The notes under the pieces: generated by a model | The model's input: the letters and a program-made list of their open reading frames with translations, nothing else | What the model was told of the DNA's origin: nothing | Databases searched by the model: none | NCBI GenBank assembly: GCA_029556045.1 | Contig: JAKQGS010000171.1 | Span: 1 to 21,433 of the forward strand | Length of the DNA: 21,433 nucleotides | Origin: Pseudomonadota bacterium | GTDB taxonomy: Bacteria; Bdellovibrionota; Oligoflexia; Oligoflexales; Oligoflexaceae | Reading direction: 5' to 3' | Shown here: positions 6,489 through 14,547 of the stretch, piece after piece | Layout of the letters: each line of letters opens with the position of its first letter | How positions within the stretch are numbered: the stretch's first letter is position 1 | Made by a program: the position numbers and the translations under genes

Positions 6489-9134
6489 TTACGCCAAGCC
6501 TTTCGATACCACTTCAAATACATCCCGCGATAGTCCCTGTTTCGCCAGAATCTTTTCCAGGCACTGGCGCACCAGTTTCTGGCGATTGCCATCAAGTTGC
6601 TTGAAGTTGGTAAATCGCTGCGCCAGGCGGGAGGCCACCTGTCCATTATAGGCATCGATAGCCAGAATTTCGTCCATCAGGATTTCGTAACCACGACCGG
6701 ACGGATGATGCATGCCAACCGGATTTAAACTCATAAAGGGACCAAAGACGGAGTATACCCGGTTGGGGTAGTAACGGTCATAGTCCTTGTGGCGCAGCAG
6801 GCCTTCGATGGTGGCGATGGCATCCTGGCGTTCGGTGGCTGCCTGCATCGAAAACCATTTGTCGAGAACCAGTTTTTCGTGGTGCCATTGGTCATAAAAT
6901 TTTTGGAAAACTTCCTCACGCCTTGGCGAGGTGTCATTGGTGATGCAAAACATGGCCATCACGGAGTCGGTCATATTATGGGCACCATCAAATTGCTGAT
7001 AGGCCAAGTCCCAGGCCTCTGATCGGCCCGTCGCTGTCAGATATTGCAGGCATTTGTTTTTGAGTTTGCGGGGGCCAACCGCGGTTGGGGCACCCGCCGG
7101 TGCAGTGGGATGATGGTGCCGTTGGTACAGATCCCATAGCGAATCCCAATGGGTTTCCCCCAAAAGGCGGGTCAGTGATTTGAGCCCGGCGTCGATTTGC
7201 TCAATATTCACGGTTGCGGTCAGGTTAGCCAGATAATCCGCGTCCGGCAGAGCGATGGCTTCCGCCAGAAAGGCGGGATCGAGGGCATGGTCCCCCAATT
7301 GGGTGCCAAAGGCCTGGAGATAGGAGGTGTCAGCTTTGGGAATCACGTTTTGCAGGGCGGATGTTCCCAGGCGCATGACTTCCTCCACCGCCAGCTGCTG
7401 ACCCGCTTCAAAACGGTTGTACTCATCAGGATCGTGGCTCATGAGAAAGATGCGGTCTTCTCGCGTCGCGGTGGTTTCCAGATAAACCGGGGCGGAAAAA
7501 CCCCGCAGCAGGGACAGGACCGGTGCTTGAGCAACGTTGGCAAAGACAAAGGTCTGCTCCGCTTCGGTGACCATCAGGACTTCTTCCGCTTTGGCTGGGC
7601 CCGAGTGTCCCTGTCGGATGAGCGGGATCGCCTGACCCTGTCGATCGATAAGGCCCATGCGCACCGGGATCACGTGATTTTTTTTATGCATCTGCCCCGG
7701 TGTTGGTGGCAGGGTCTGCTTGAAGTTCAGAGTCAGCTGTTTTTGGGCAGAGTCATAGTGAGAGCTGCATGTGAGGGTGGGGGTGCCAGCCTGGTGATAC
7801 CAGTGCATGAACTGGCTGAGGCTGACACCGTTGGCGTCCTCCATGGCCTTTACAAAGTCTTCGATGGTAACCGCTTGGCCGTCATGGCGCTGGAAGTAAA
7901 GGGCCGCTCCCTTATGGAATCCCTCGGCGCCAATGATGGTATGCATCATACGGATCACTTCCGCACCCTTGCTGTACACCGTCTGGGTATAAAAGTTATT
8001 GATCTCCACATAGGAATCGGGGCGCACAGGATGGGCCATCGGGCTGCGATCTTCCGCAAATTGTCCGGACTTGATGTTCACCGCTTGACGGATGCGGGCT
8101 ACCGCCGGATTGCTCATGTCGGCGGAAAATTCCTGATCGCGGAAGACGGTAAAGCCTTCTTTGAGGCTCAGTTGAAACCAATCGCGGCAGGTCACCCGGT
8201 TGCCGGACCAGTTGTGAAAATACTCGTGTCCAATGACGCCCAGGATATTCAGGAAGTCGTTATCGGTGGCGGTCTCGGGATTGGCCAGCACGTACTTGGA
8301 ATTGAAGATATTGAGGCCTTTGTTTTCCATGGCTCCAGCGTTAAAACTAGACACCGCCACGATCATGAAAATATCGAGATCGTACACCAGGCCGTAGGTG
8401 TCTTCATCCCACTTCATGGCCAGCTTTAAGGCTTGCATGGCAAAATCGCACTTATTGATGTCTGGTTTTTCGACATATATGCGGATAGTCACCTCGCGGC
8501 CGGTTTGGGTGGTGAACCGACTTTCCTGGTGGGCGAGATCACCCGCTACCAGCGCAAAAAGATAACAGGGTTTTGGATAGGGGTCGTGCCACACCATATA
8601 ATGGCGTCCAGCCGGGAGATCACCTGACTCCATGGGATTGCCGTTGGAGAGCAGCACGGGAAAATCTTTTTTGTTGGCGATGATGCGGGTGGTATAGGTG
8701 GCCATCACATCGGGGCGGTCCAGGAAATAAGTGATGCGGCGAAATCCTTCCGGCTCGCACTGGGTGCAGAGCAGGGGGCCAGACTGGTACAGACCTTCCA
8801 GGGACTTATTGTCCTGAGGTTTTAGTTCCGTCACCAATTCCAGTTCAAAAAAATCAGGCACATTGCGGACAATCAATTGATCCGGCGTGGCCAGATATGC
8901 GGTCTGGGGAAGTGGGGAGTCGTTCAGGCGAATGCCTTTTAAGTCTAAACCATCCCCGTGCAGGGATAGATCGACGGTCTTTTGGGGGGCATTGCCATTG
9001 CGTTCATAAGCTGTTTTGGAAATCACCAGGGTGCGATCAGCGTGGATATCGAAGGTGAGGTGAACCTGTTTGGCCCAAAAGGGCGGCTGGGTGTAGTCTT
9101 TCAGATAGATCGCTTTGGGTGCTTCAAATTTCAT
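6489..9134 (-). CDS. pepN: Aminopeptidase N (M1 family zinc metallopeptidase)
   Basis: PepN removes N-terminal amino acids from peptides in late protein turnover, normally in the cytoplasm. The 881-residue length matches E. coli PepN (870). The exopeptidase motif GAMEN is at 267-271. The zinc site is HEYFH at 303-307, with the third ligand Glu326 in LKEGFTVF, and the catalytic Tyr387 lies in YTQTVYSKG. These positions have the same spacings as in E. coli PepN (H297, E320, Y381). The C-terminal helical domain is present. No signal peptide is seen. The ATG at 9134 follows the stop of the CFI-box protein gene by ten bases, so pepN is probably the last gene of a three-gene unit that starts with the MBL hydrolase. 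Confidence 0.97.
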   Translation of the reverse strand: MKFEAPKAIYLKDYTQPPFWAKQVHLTFDIHADRTLVISKTAYERNGNAPQKTVDLSLHGDGLDLKGIRLNDSPLPQTAYLATPDQLIVRNVPDFFELELVTELKPQDNKSLEGLYQSGPLLCTQCEPEGFRRITYFLDRPDVMATYTTRIIANKKDFPVLLSNGNPMESGDLPAGRHYMVWHDPYPKPCYLFALVAGDLAHQESRFTTQTGREVTIRIYVEKPDINKCDFAMQALKLAMKWDEDTYGLVYDLDIFMIVAVSSFNAGAMENKGLNIFNSKYVLANPETATDNDFLNILGVIGHEYFHNWSGNRVTCRDWFQLSLKEGFTVFRDQEFSADMSNPAVARIRQAVNIKSGQFAEDRSPMAHPVRPDSYVEINNFYTQTVYSKGAEVIRMMHTIIGAEGFHKGAALYFQRHDGQAVTIEDFVKAMEDANGVSLSQFMHWYHQAGTPTLTCSSHYDSAQKQLTLNFKQTLPPTPGQMHKKNHVIPVRMGLIDRQGQAIPLIRQGHSGPAKAEEVLMVTEAEQTFVFANVAQAPVLSLLRGFSAPVYLETTATREDRIFLMSHDPDEYNRFEAGQQLAVEEVMRLGTSALQNVIPKADTSYLQAFGTQLGDHALDPAFLAEAIALPDADYLANLTATVNIEQIDAGLKSLTRLLGETHWDSLWDLYQRHHHPTAPAGAPTAVGPRKLKNKCLQYLTATGRSEAWDLAYQQFDGAHNMTDSVMAMFCITNDTSPRREEVFQKFYDQWHHEKLVLDKWFSMQAATERQDAIATIEGLLRHKDYDRYYPNRVYSVFGPFMSLNPVGMHHPSGRGYEILMDEILAIDAYNGQVASRLAQRFTNFKQLDGNRQKLVRQCLEKILAKQGLSRDVFEVVSKGLA

Positions 9135-9144
9135 GCCTGGCCTT

Positions 9145-10515
9145 TCATGGGCGGGTGCGTCGATAAAAACGGTTCATAAACCAGAACATCATGATGACCC
9201 CTAGGATAGCCGCCGTCCAGGTCGTGAGGGAGGGGAACTGCTGCAGGCTGGAGATAAATAATACCGGCACCCACAGGGCGCCGCGGGTCACAGCCTTTAG
9301 TATGGGTGACTTGCCGATGAATTGCGCCACCGACGGGCTCCAACGGTAGTATGAGCGTACAAATGCCTTACCTACGGGATTGGTCAGCAGGTAGGTATTG
9401 CGGAACCACCGCAGGGTCTTCAAGTTTTTATGAAAAGGAGTGCCGTAGGCGGCGGTGGCAATAAAACATCCGGGGTATTCATTTTTCGCCTCATCAGCAC
9501 CGTAGAGTTCCGACAGTGACATGTTTTCGGTGGGTACCACCACAAAACATTGCGAGCGTTGCAGGCCGTCCGGCAGGTAGGTGCCGAATACTGCGTAGCG
9601 GTGGCCCTTTTCCAGATCAAAGGATGTGGCCTGGCTTGAGTCTGCAGGTTTTGTTTGCACTTCCGCCCATTTCTCCGCATCAATGGACTCATGGTCCAGG
9701 TAAATATTGGCGGTATCGCAGAGGGAGCAGCTGGTGCCATCGATTCGCAGGGTGCAGGACGTGGGGGTCTCGTCGGCAAGATTGGTGTTGTAATTGGTGG
9801 CCGGCAGCTCGTAAGAAATTTCCGCATCTTCGACCAGCCCACCGTCTACAAAATAAACGACGGTGCCCGCAGGAGCCTGAGCGTCACCGGCCGAATATTC
9901 AATGGTCTCATCAACGGGCCAGGTAACGGTGGCTCCCAGGTGTGCAGGGGATGGGGTGTTCAGAGAAGGGGCGGCGTTGGCCACCTCCGTTTTTGATGTG
10001 ACGTCAACAGTTTTTGACTGGGTCTGATTGCCGTTGTCCTTCCACTTGAGCTCCACCTGTACTTTTTTGTCGCTTTCATTTTTATCGTGGAGCGAAGTGA
10101 GTGAATCTTCGGAGTCGGTGGAATTACTGTCTGAGATTTTCAACGTGAAAGTCAGAGTGATGGTATTGGCGTCACCGATTTCCTGGGTGGGCTCCGTATA
10201 AAAAGTAATTGAGTATGAATCGTAGACTGATGTGGAATCTGTGATGGTCTCTTCGCCATAGCGGATGCGGCGGGTACCTGCCTGGGAATGACCGGAAATA
10301 TCAACTTCCAGCCGTTGGAAAATAGTGCTGCGAATATTGTTGTTAACGAGGTCCTTGGGATCAATCCCGGTGATTTCAAGATTGAGGAGAATATGTTTCA
10401 TGGCTGCGTCGCGGGGAATGTAGCCATCCGCGGAGGTATAGGTCGGCACAGCGAACGACGTCGATGAGAAGAGAAAAGCCCCGGTCAATAATATTCCAAA
10501 CAGATGTTTTATCAT
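9145..10515 (-). CDS. Secreted CFI-box-CTERM domain protein with C-terminal membrane helix
   Basis: A 456-residue exported protein. A signal peptide is clear (about 1-22, ending STSFA). The middle is rich in Ser, Thr, Asp and Asn (for example SDSNSTDSEDSLTSLHD) with beta-strand patterns and a small cysteine cluster (SCTLRIDGTSCSLC). At residue 350 begins CFIATAAYGTPFHKNLKTLR, then FRNTYLLTNPVGKAFVRSYY: the CFI-box C-terminal domain described in surface or secreted proteins of several proteobacteria. A hydrophobic helix (about 428-447) and a basic tail RFYRRTRP close the protein. This arrangement resembles other C-terminal sorting tags; the sorting enzyme is not in the window. TGAGGAG precedes the ATG and includes the stop codon of the upstream MBL gene. 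The function of the N-terminal body is not recognised. Confidence 0.85.
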   Translation of the reverse strand: MIKHLFGILLTGAFLFSSTSFAVPTYTSADGYIPRDAAMKHILLNLEITGIDPKDLVNNNIRSTIFQRLEVDISGHSQAGTRRIRYGEETITDSTSVYDSYSITFYTEPTQEIGDANTITLTFTLKISDSNSTDSEDSLTSLHDKNESDKKVQVELKWKDNGNQTQSKTVDVTSKTEVANAAPSLNTPSPAHLGATVTWPVDETIEYSAGDAQAPAGTVVYFVDGGLVEDAEISYELPATNYNTNLADETPTSCTLRIDGTSCSLCDTANIYLDHESIDAEKWAEVQTKPADSSQATSFDLEKGHRYAVFGTYLPDGLQRSQCFVVVPTENMSLSELYGADEAKNEYPGCFIATAAYGTPFHKNLKTLRWFRNTYLLTNPVGKAFVRSYYRWSPSVAQFIGKSPILKAVTRGALWVPVLFISSLQQFPSLTTWTAAILGVIMMFWFMNRFYRRTRP

Positions 10516-10526
10516 GGCGACGCTCC

Positions 10527-11525
10527 TCAGGAACGGGTTTGCAGGGACATCGTATCCAAATCAAATACCAGGCCATCGTAGGCGGAGTAGATTTGGGGTC
10601 CCTGTGGTTGTTTGAGTTTTTGCCAGAGTTCCGCATGCTGCGACAGTTGCGATTTCAAGTGTTCCACCGCAAAGCTGTGCATGCGACGCTCTTTTTCTTC
10701 TGTCGTGTGGGGGTCATGATGGGATAACAGCAGGGTGCGAATACCCTCCCTCAGTGCCAGGTCCACCCCGATGTTGGGGCTGCAGTGCCCCCAATCGTAG
10801 CGGGTGAATAACTCGTCCAACTCATATTGGGCATCAAACAGTAAAAGATCCAGGTCCTGGTAAAAACGCAGATCCTTACCCAATTCCTTGCGGGTGACCC
10901 GTTTGTACTCGCCATCCACACCAATGGCCAGGGACTTGCCGCCGCAATCAAAACGATAGCCGAATGAGCCACCGGGGTGATCGAGGGCGAACGGGGTGAT
11001 GGACACGTCGTCGTAAGTCACCTTGGTGTAAATTTTGAGTTTCTTAAACTCAATATTGGCGCGGACATCCTGCCACTTGACCGGGAAATTGACCCCGTTA
11101 AATTGAATCTGCACATGTTCCGGGGCGTTGGGGTGGACATGATAGATGGTGATCTTGGTGCCCGGAATATAGAGGGGGACAAAAAACGGGAACCCCATGA
11201 TGTGGTCCCAGTGCATATGGGTCATGAAAAAGATGAATTCCGTGCGTCCCTGTTCCGTGGCTTCCGCGGCCGCATAGGCCAGGCCGCTGCCCATGTCCAC
11301 AAAGAAGCGGCGATGCTCGTGGGTGATTTCATAGCAGGCGGTGTTGCCACCAAAGACCAGCGGTGAGGATAATGGACGGTTTTTTATGAATTTTTTGAAA
11401 TCTTGAAGGGTTTTTGCCCCGTTTTTTTCCGCTTCGGTGCATAGGTCGTCAATCAATTCCACCGCTTGATGGTGATTTATTGCCCGCGGCAGTGAGCCGC
11501 GTGTTCCCCACAGCTTTAACTTCAC
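10527..11525 (-). CDS. MBL-fold metallo-hydrolase
   Basis: A 332-residue metallo-beta-lactamase-fold protein. It starts MKLKLWGTRGSLPR and later has FGGNTACYEI, the usual opening of a family of small MBL hydrolases related to phosphodiesterases. The metal motif is THMHWDHIMGFPFF, with H103, H105, D107 and H108 (HXHXDH). Later ligand regions are LDHPGGSFGYRFD, GVDGEY, LLLFDAQYELDE, WGHCSPN and LSHHDP, all in family order, so an intact active site is likely. An insert of about 30 residues (EAEKNGAKTLQDFKKFIKNR) lies between the first strand and the GGN motif. The natural substrate is not known; phosphodiester or signalling-nucleotide hydrolysis is possible. No signal peptide is visible. It is first in the unit with the CFI-box protein and pepN. 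Confidence 0.88.
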   Translation of the reverse strand: MKLKLWGTRGSLPRAINHHQAVELIDDLCTEAEKNGAKTLQDFKKFIKNRPLSSPLVFGGNTACYEITHEHRRFFVDMGSGLAYAAAEATEQGRTEFIFFMTHMHWDHIMGFPFFVPLYIPGTKITIYHVHPNAPEHVQIQFNGVNFPVKWQDVRANIEFKKLKIYTKVTYDDVSITPFALDHPGGSFGYRFDCGGKSLAIGVDGEYKRVTRKELGKDLRFYQDLDLLLFDAQYELDELFTRYDWGHCSPNIGVDLALREGIRTLLLSHHDPHTTEEKERRMHSFAVEHLKSQLSQHAELWQKLKQPQGPQIYSAYDGLVFDLDTMSLQTRS

Positions 11526-11794
11526 GATTAGGCCATCCTATGCCAAGGTAATGATAATTTTATATTTTATAGTCCTTCTACCATAATAGATACCAATAAA
11601 AATTCAAATTAATTCATGCTGTTAGTTGATATGTTGATCGGGATCGGCAGTGGGGTGGGTCAAAGGATGCTAATTTTGGTGGTCACCTGCCCGTGACTCT
11701 GATATAGCTTCTGTTCCTTGCGGTTTCCCCGATGTGGGACGCGAGAAATTTACAAAGTTTAAGACCAGAGATTTGTCGAGTTTTAGGAGTTTCA
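11526..11794. promoter_or_regulatory. Divergent intergenic region between the MBL gene and rpsP
   Basis: 269 bases without a gene. The half near the MBL gene (11545-11620) is very AT-rich and contains minus-strand TATAAA and TATTAT hexamers that could be -10 boxes, without a convincing -35. In the rpsP half, GTCAC (11682-11686) and GTGAC (11693-11697) form a 5-bp inverted repeat around six bases, just upstream of TGATAT/GATATA (11700-11706), which may be part of the rpsP promoter. The inverted repeat could be an operator. No RNA gene is recognised. Confidence 0.35.
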
Positions 11795-12058
11795 ATGGCC
11801 GTTACATTGCGTCTACAACGTCATGGTGCAACCCACCGTCCGTTTTATCACATCGTCGCCGCGGACAAACGTCGCGCCCTCTGCGGTCGTTTTATTGAAA
11901 AAATCGGTTACTACGATCCCAGCAAAAACCCCTCTCAAGTGAACGTCGATGTTGAACGTGCACAATACTGGTATTCCAAGGGTGCAGAGGTTTCTGAAAC
12001 CGTACAGCACCTGCTCAAACATCAAAAAATCAAGTTGTCCCGTACCGCTGCCAAGTAA
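11795..12058 (+). CDS. rpsP: 30S ribosomal protein S16
   Basis: S16 is a small ribosomal protein needed for assembly of the 30S 5' domain. The protein is 87 residues, normal for the family. It begins MAVTLRLQRHGATHRPFYHI, with VAADKRRALCGRFIEKIGYY and a DVERAQYWYSKGAEVSETV segment, all in conserved positions. The ATG at 11795 is preceded by TAGGAG at six bases; an in-frame ATG 63 bases upstream lacks such a site and would add a non-homologous extension. It is the first gene of the rpsP-rimM-trmD cluster. Confidence 0.98.
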   Translation: MAVTLRLQRHGATHRPFYHIVAADKRRALCGRFIEKIGYYDPSKNPSQVNVDVERAQYWYSKGAEVSETVQHLLKHQKIKLSRTAAK

Positions 12059-12120
12059 TTGTCGGTGGTCATGGTGCGATATCCTGAGCAGAGGTGGCAT
12101 CACCAAACTCTCTGGTTATC

Positions 12121-12159
12121 AAGGCGAGCGGCCGTTGGTCGATCGCCTTTATTGTTTTT
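12121..12159 (+). terminator. Terminator-like hairpin (attenuator) between rpsP and rimM
   Basis: AAGGCGA (12121-12127) pairs with TCGCCTT (12143-12149). After one G/A mismatch, CGGCC pairs with GGTCG (one G-U), closing on a GTT loop. The stem is followed by TATTGTTTTT, a U-rich tail. This fits an intrinsic terminator or partial attenuator that would give more rpsP than rimM-trmD transcript, as suits a ribosomal protein upstream of two low-abundance enzymes. The ratio is an inference. Confidence 0.6.
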
Positions 12160-12193
12160 ATCCGGTCTTGGAACAGGGTAGGGAACTGAAATT

Positions 12194-12736
12194 ATGACGG
12201 CAGGGGACAATTGGCTCAAGCTTGGGGTGATCGGGAGATCCCATGGCCTCAAGGGGGCTTTTTTTGTTTCAGGCCGCGATCAAGCCTGGCCTAAGTCCGT
12301 CTCTTCAATTGTCATCGGACCAGATCCTACCAGTGGTCGACCGGTGAAAGTTCAGGCAAGCCGCCTGCAGGGTGAGCGGGTGGTCCTTCAGTGTGAGGGG
12401 ATCGACTCGCCGGAGTCCGCCAAAGCCCTGGTTGGGCAAGCGCTCTGGGGCAAACGCCATCAGGTGGCAGTGGCCGAGGACCGCGAATACCTGTGGACGG
12501 ATCTCTATGGTAAGTCGGTGATCGATGCTGAAGGGGTGCTTATGGGCACCATTGTCAGCGTGAATAATTATGGCGCCAGCGATGTGGTGGACGTGCGAGA
12601 CGCTCAAGGGCGGACGATGGGGTTGCCGTTTATCAGCCAATATGTGGATATGAGTTTTGCCAGCCGTGATGCTGTCATCCGGTTGGTGGTTCCAGCGTCA
12701 GTTTTTGACGAAGCATGGGAAGAGGCGGCACCATGA
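12194..12736 (+). CDS. rimM: Ribosome maturation factor RimM
   Basis: RimM helps mature the 3' (head) domain of the 30S subunit and binds S19. The 180-residue protein has the N-terminal RimM barrel (LKLGVIGRSHGLKGAFFV at about 8-25) and a C-terminal PRC-barrel (EYLWTDLYGKSVIDAEGVLMG at about 98-118, then GASDVVDV). The length is normal. The ATG at 12194 has AGGGA about ten bases upstream. The TGA stop overlaps the trmD ATG (ATGA), so the two are translationally coupled. Confidence 0.95.
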   Translation: MTAGDNWLKLGVIGRSHGLKGAFFVSGRDQAWPKSVSSIVIGPDPTSGRPVKVQASRLQGERVVLQCEGIDSPESAKALVGQALWGKRHQVAVAEDREYLWTDLYGKSVIDAEGVLMGTIVSVNNYGASDVVDVRDAQGRTMGLPFISQYVDMSFASRDAVIRLVVPASVFDEAWEEAAP

Positions 12737-13416
12737 CTCGTCGTATTGCCTTTATCACAATCCACCCCGCTTTTGTGGAAGCCTATACACAGTTTGGCGT
12801 ATTGGCGGCCGCCCGCAATGGTGGGGTGGCGGATTTTTCGTTCATAAACCTGCGGGATTTTGCGGTGGATCGTCACGGTACCGTCGATGGTGCGCCCTAC
12901 GGCGGTGGTGATGGCATGATATTGCGGCCCGAGCCATTGGCGGCAGCGGTGGCGAGCCTGGGTCCGGGATTTAAAGTGGTGATGCCCTCTCCGGCTGGCG
13001 CACTTTGGACACAGGAAACCGCCAACCAAAAAGCCGCGGCAGCGGAAAATCTGATTTTTATATGCGGTCGCTTTGGTGGCATCGACCAGAGGTTTGTGGA
13101 TCAATACGTGCACGAAGAGTGGAGCATCGGTGATGTGATTGTCTCCGGTGGCGAGTTGCCAGCCCTCTTGATGGTGGATTCCCTGCTCCGGCAATGTGAG
13201 GGAGTTTTAGGTAACACCGATAGCTCCCAGCTCGATTCCTTCAGCCCCTCCCTTCAGGGTGGACTGGAAGCCCCCCAATACACCCGTCCCCCGGTTTTTC
13301 AGGGGCATGTGGTGCCGGATGTTTTGATGTCGGGAAACCATCCTAAAATTCAGGCATGGCGGCAGGAACAGTCGCGGGAACTCACCCGACGGCGTCGACC
13401 TGATTTGCTGAAATAG
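12733..13416 (+). CDS. trmD: tRNA (guanine-37-N1) methyltransferase TrmD
   Basis: TrmD methylates N1 of G37 next to the anticodon, using SAM, and prevents +1 frameshifting. The protein has 227 residues from the ATG that overlaps the rimM stop. Hallmarks of the trefoil-knot fold are present: APYGGGDGMILRPE (about 54-67), CGRFGGIDQRF (a variant of the usual CGRYEGIDERV, about 112-122), WSIGDVIVSGGELPALLMVD (131-150), the QLDSFSP segment with the catalytic-type Asp, and the C-terminal YTRPPVFQGHVVPDVLMSGNH. The early FITIHPAFVEAY differs from the commoner FPEMF form. The length is a little short of E. coli TrmD (255), mainly at the C-terminus. No rplS follows; the next gene is on the opposite strand. 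Confidence 0.96.
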   Translation: MTRRIAFITIHPAFVEAYTQFGVLAAARNGGVADFSFINLRDFAVDRHGTVDGAPYGGGDGMILRPEPLAAAVASLGPGFKVVMPSPAGALWTQETANQKAAAAENLIFICGRFGGIDQRFVDQYVHEEWSIGDVIVSGGELPALLMVDSLLRQCEGVLGNTDSSQLDSFSPSLQGGLEAPQYTRPPVFQGHVVPDVLMSGNHPKIQAWRQEQSRELTRRRRPDLLK

Positions 13417-13458
13417 TTGTGCCTCATCCGCATAATCTGTGGGTAGCACAATCGAATC

Positions 13459-14547
13459 TCAGGGCAATCCATCTAGAAATCGCGTCGCACTCATAACCGC
13501 TATCGAGTTCTCAACTTTGTAATGTCCCTCAGCTGCGGTGACCTGCACATAGGGGCATCCCAGTTGGCTGATAAATTTTTCGGCGACACGGCGATCGATG
13601 ATTGCTGAGTTATTTTTAGCCTCCACCATCAACCAGGGTTTACGTTTACGGGTAATCAGAAAATCCACCTCTTCCTTCTCCTTATTGCGGAGGTAGTGCA
13701 ACCCGAATTCTCCTTCGCCAGTGTCAGTCCAGTAGTGCACGGCTTTAAGGAGGTGTCCAGCTAAAAAATTTTCAAACAGAGGACCGCGATCTTCACACTC
13801 TGTCCAATCGTAAAGGTAGATTTTCCCCTCTTTTTTTAGAGTGCGTGTTACCGATTTGGTCCAGGGTTTAAGTTCAAAGAAATAGTAAAGCTCTTCGAGG
13901 TATTTGAGCCAACGTTTCACCGTGTCGAAACTGACCTCCAGATCCTCCCGTAGGCTTTGCACGCTGAAAGGACTGCCAATTTTTGTCGGTAGCAGTGACG
14001 CCAGCATCTCCACCTGGCTCAGTTCCGGTATACGGCTCAAATCACGCAGATCTTCGCGAATAATCTTTTCCTGTCGTCCCGTTCGCCACAGGTTCATAAT
14101 TTTGGGATCGGCCGCAAAATATGGTTCGGGAAAACCACTAAACCGGATTAAGTTTTCCATCAATTGCGGGAAGACCTGTATGTCTTGTGACGTCCACAAT
14201 CGACTTTTCCACTGTTCCGGATCCAGAGGGCCAGGTGATGCCAGCTCCCCATAGGAAAGAGGATGAAGGCGAAAGTGATAGTATCGGCCCATGAGGGAGT
14301 CGCCCCCCTTCTTATAGACGTTAAGGCGTACACTTCCCGTCACAAGAATCTGCAGTTGGTCGCTCCAGGAGTCGTAATTGGTTCTTTGAGGTAGCGCTGT
14401 TGCATAAAAATCTCCCTTATGACCATTTTCGTGGCATACGCGAAAATGGTCACGACCAAATTCGTGTCTGACGCGAATTTGGTCGGAGCTTGCCGAGAAG
14501 ATAAATTTCATGAAACAGTGGTCAGGAATTCCTGCGGGAGATTTCAC
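13459..14547 (-). CDS. N-terminally truncated AAA ATPase with DUF4143 domain (probable decayed gene)
   Basis: A 362-residue open frame. From about residue 57, LQILVTGSVRLNVYKKGGDSLMGRYYHFRLHPLSYGE is the late part of an AAA_14 ATPase domain. The rest, ending in LRNKEKEEVDFLITRKRKPWLMVEAKNN, is a DUF4143 region with a PD-(D/E)XK-like core (VDFLI, VEAK). The Walker A and Walker B parts, expected before residue 57, are absent. The sequence there is instead unrelated and contains two 11-residue repeats encoded by the palindromes at 14420-14485. No Walker motif was found in the 147 bases upstream in any frame read. The gene is therefore probably not a working ATPase. Start candidates are GTG 14547 (AAGG close upstream) and ATG 14511; neither is strong. 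Intact family members are common accessory ATPases of uncertain role. Confidence 0.75.
   Translation of the reverse strand: MKSPAGIPDHCFMKFIFSASSDQIRVRHEFGRDHFRVCHENGHKGDFYATALPQRTNYDSWSDQLQILVTGSVRLNVYKKGGDSLMGRYYHFRLHPLSYGELASPGPLDPEQWKSRLWTSQDIQVFPQLMENLIRFSGFPEPYFAADPKIMNLWRTGRQEKIIREDLRDLSRIPELSQVEMLASLLPTKIGSPFSVQSLREDLEVSFDTVKRWLKYLEELYYFFELKPWTKSVTRTLKKEGKIYLYDWTECEDRGPLFENFLAGHLLKAVHYWTDTGEGEFGLHYLRNKEKEEVDFLITRKRKPWLMVEAKNNSAIIDRRVAEKFISQLGCPYVQVTAAEGHYKVENSIAVMSATRFLDGLP
14420..14485. repeat. Two abutting 33-bp palindromes inside the DUF4143 ORF
   Basis: Unit 1 (14420-14452) has 12-bp perfect arms TGACCATTTTCG and its complement around a nine-base loop TGGCATACG. Unit 2 (14453-14485) has arms CGACCAAATTCG and its complement around TGTCTGACG. 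Both are 33 bp and touch without a gap. The arms differ at three positions and each difference is matched in the opposite arm. Because 33 is a multiple of three, the frame is kept, and the ORF reads them as DQIRVRHEFGR and DHFRVCHENGH. This recalls in-frame palindromic elements such as the Rickettsia palindromic elements, or a paired binding site for a regulator. Identity unknown. Confidence 0.85.

Noticed and set aside
7197..8429. 410-codon open frame on the plus strand
   Set aside because: It lies wholly antisense to pepN, has no ribosome-binding site and no recognisable domain; the pepN frame carries every M1 motif.
11732..11794. 21-residue extension of S16
   Set aside because: S16 homology and the TAGGAG site both place the start at 11795.
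12604..13194. 196-codon minus-strand frame
   Set aside because: Antisense to rimM and trmD, without family motifs.
14523..14534. 12-bp palindrome CAGGAATTCCTG
   Set aside because: Short and centred on a common GAATTC; nothing links it to the 33-bp units.
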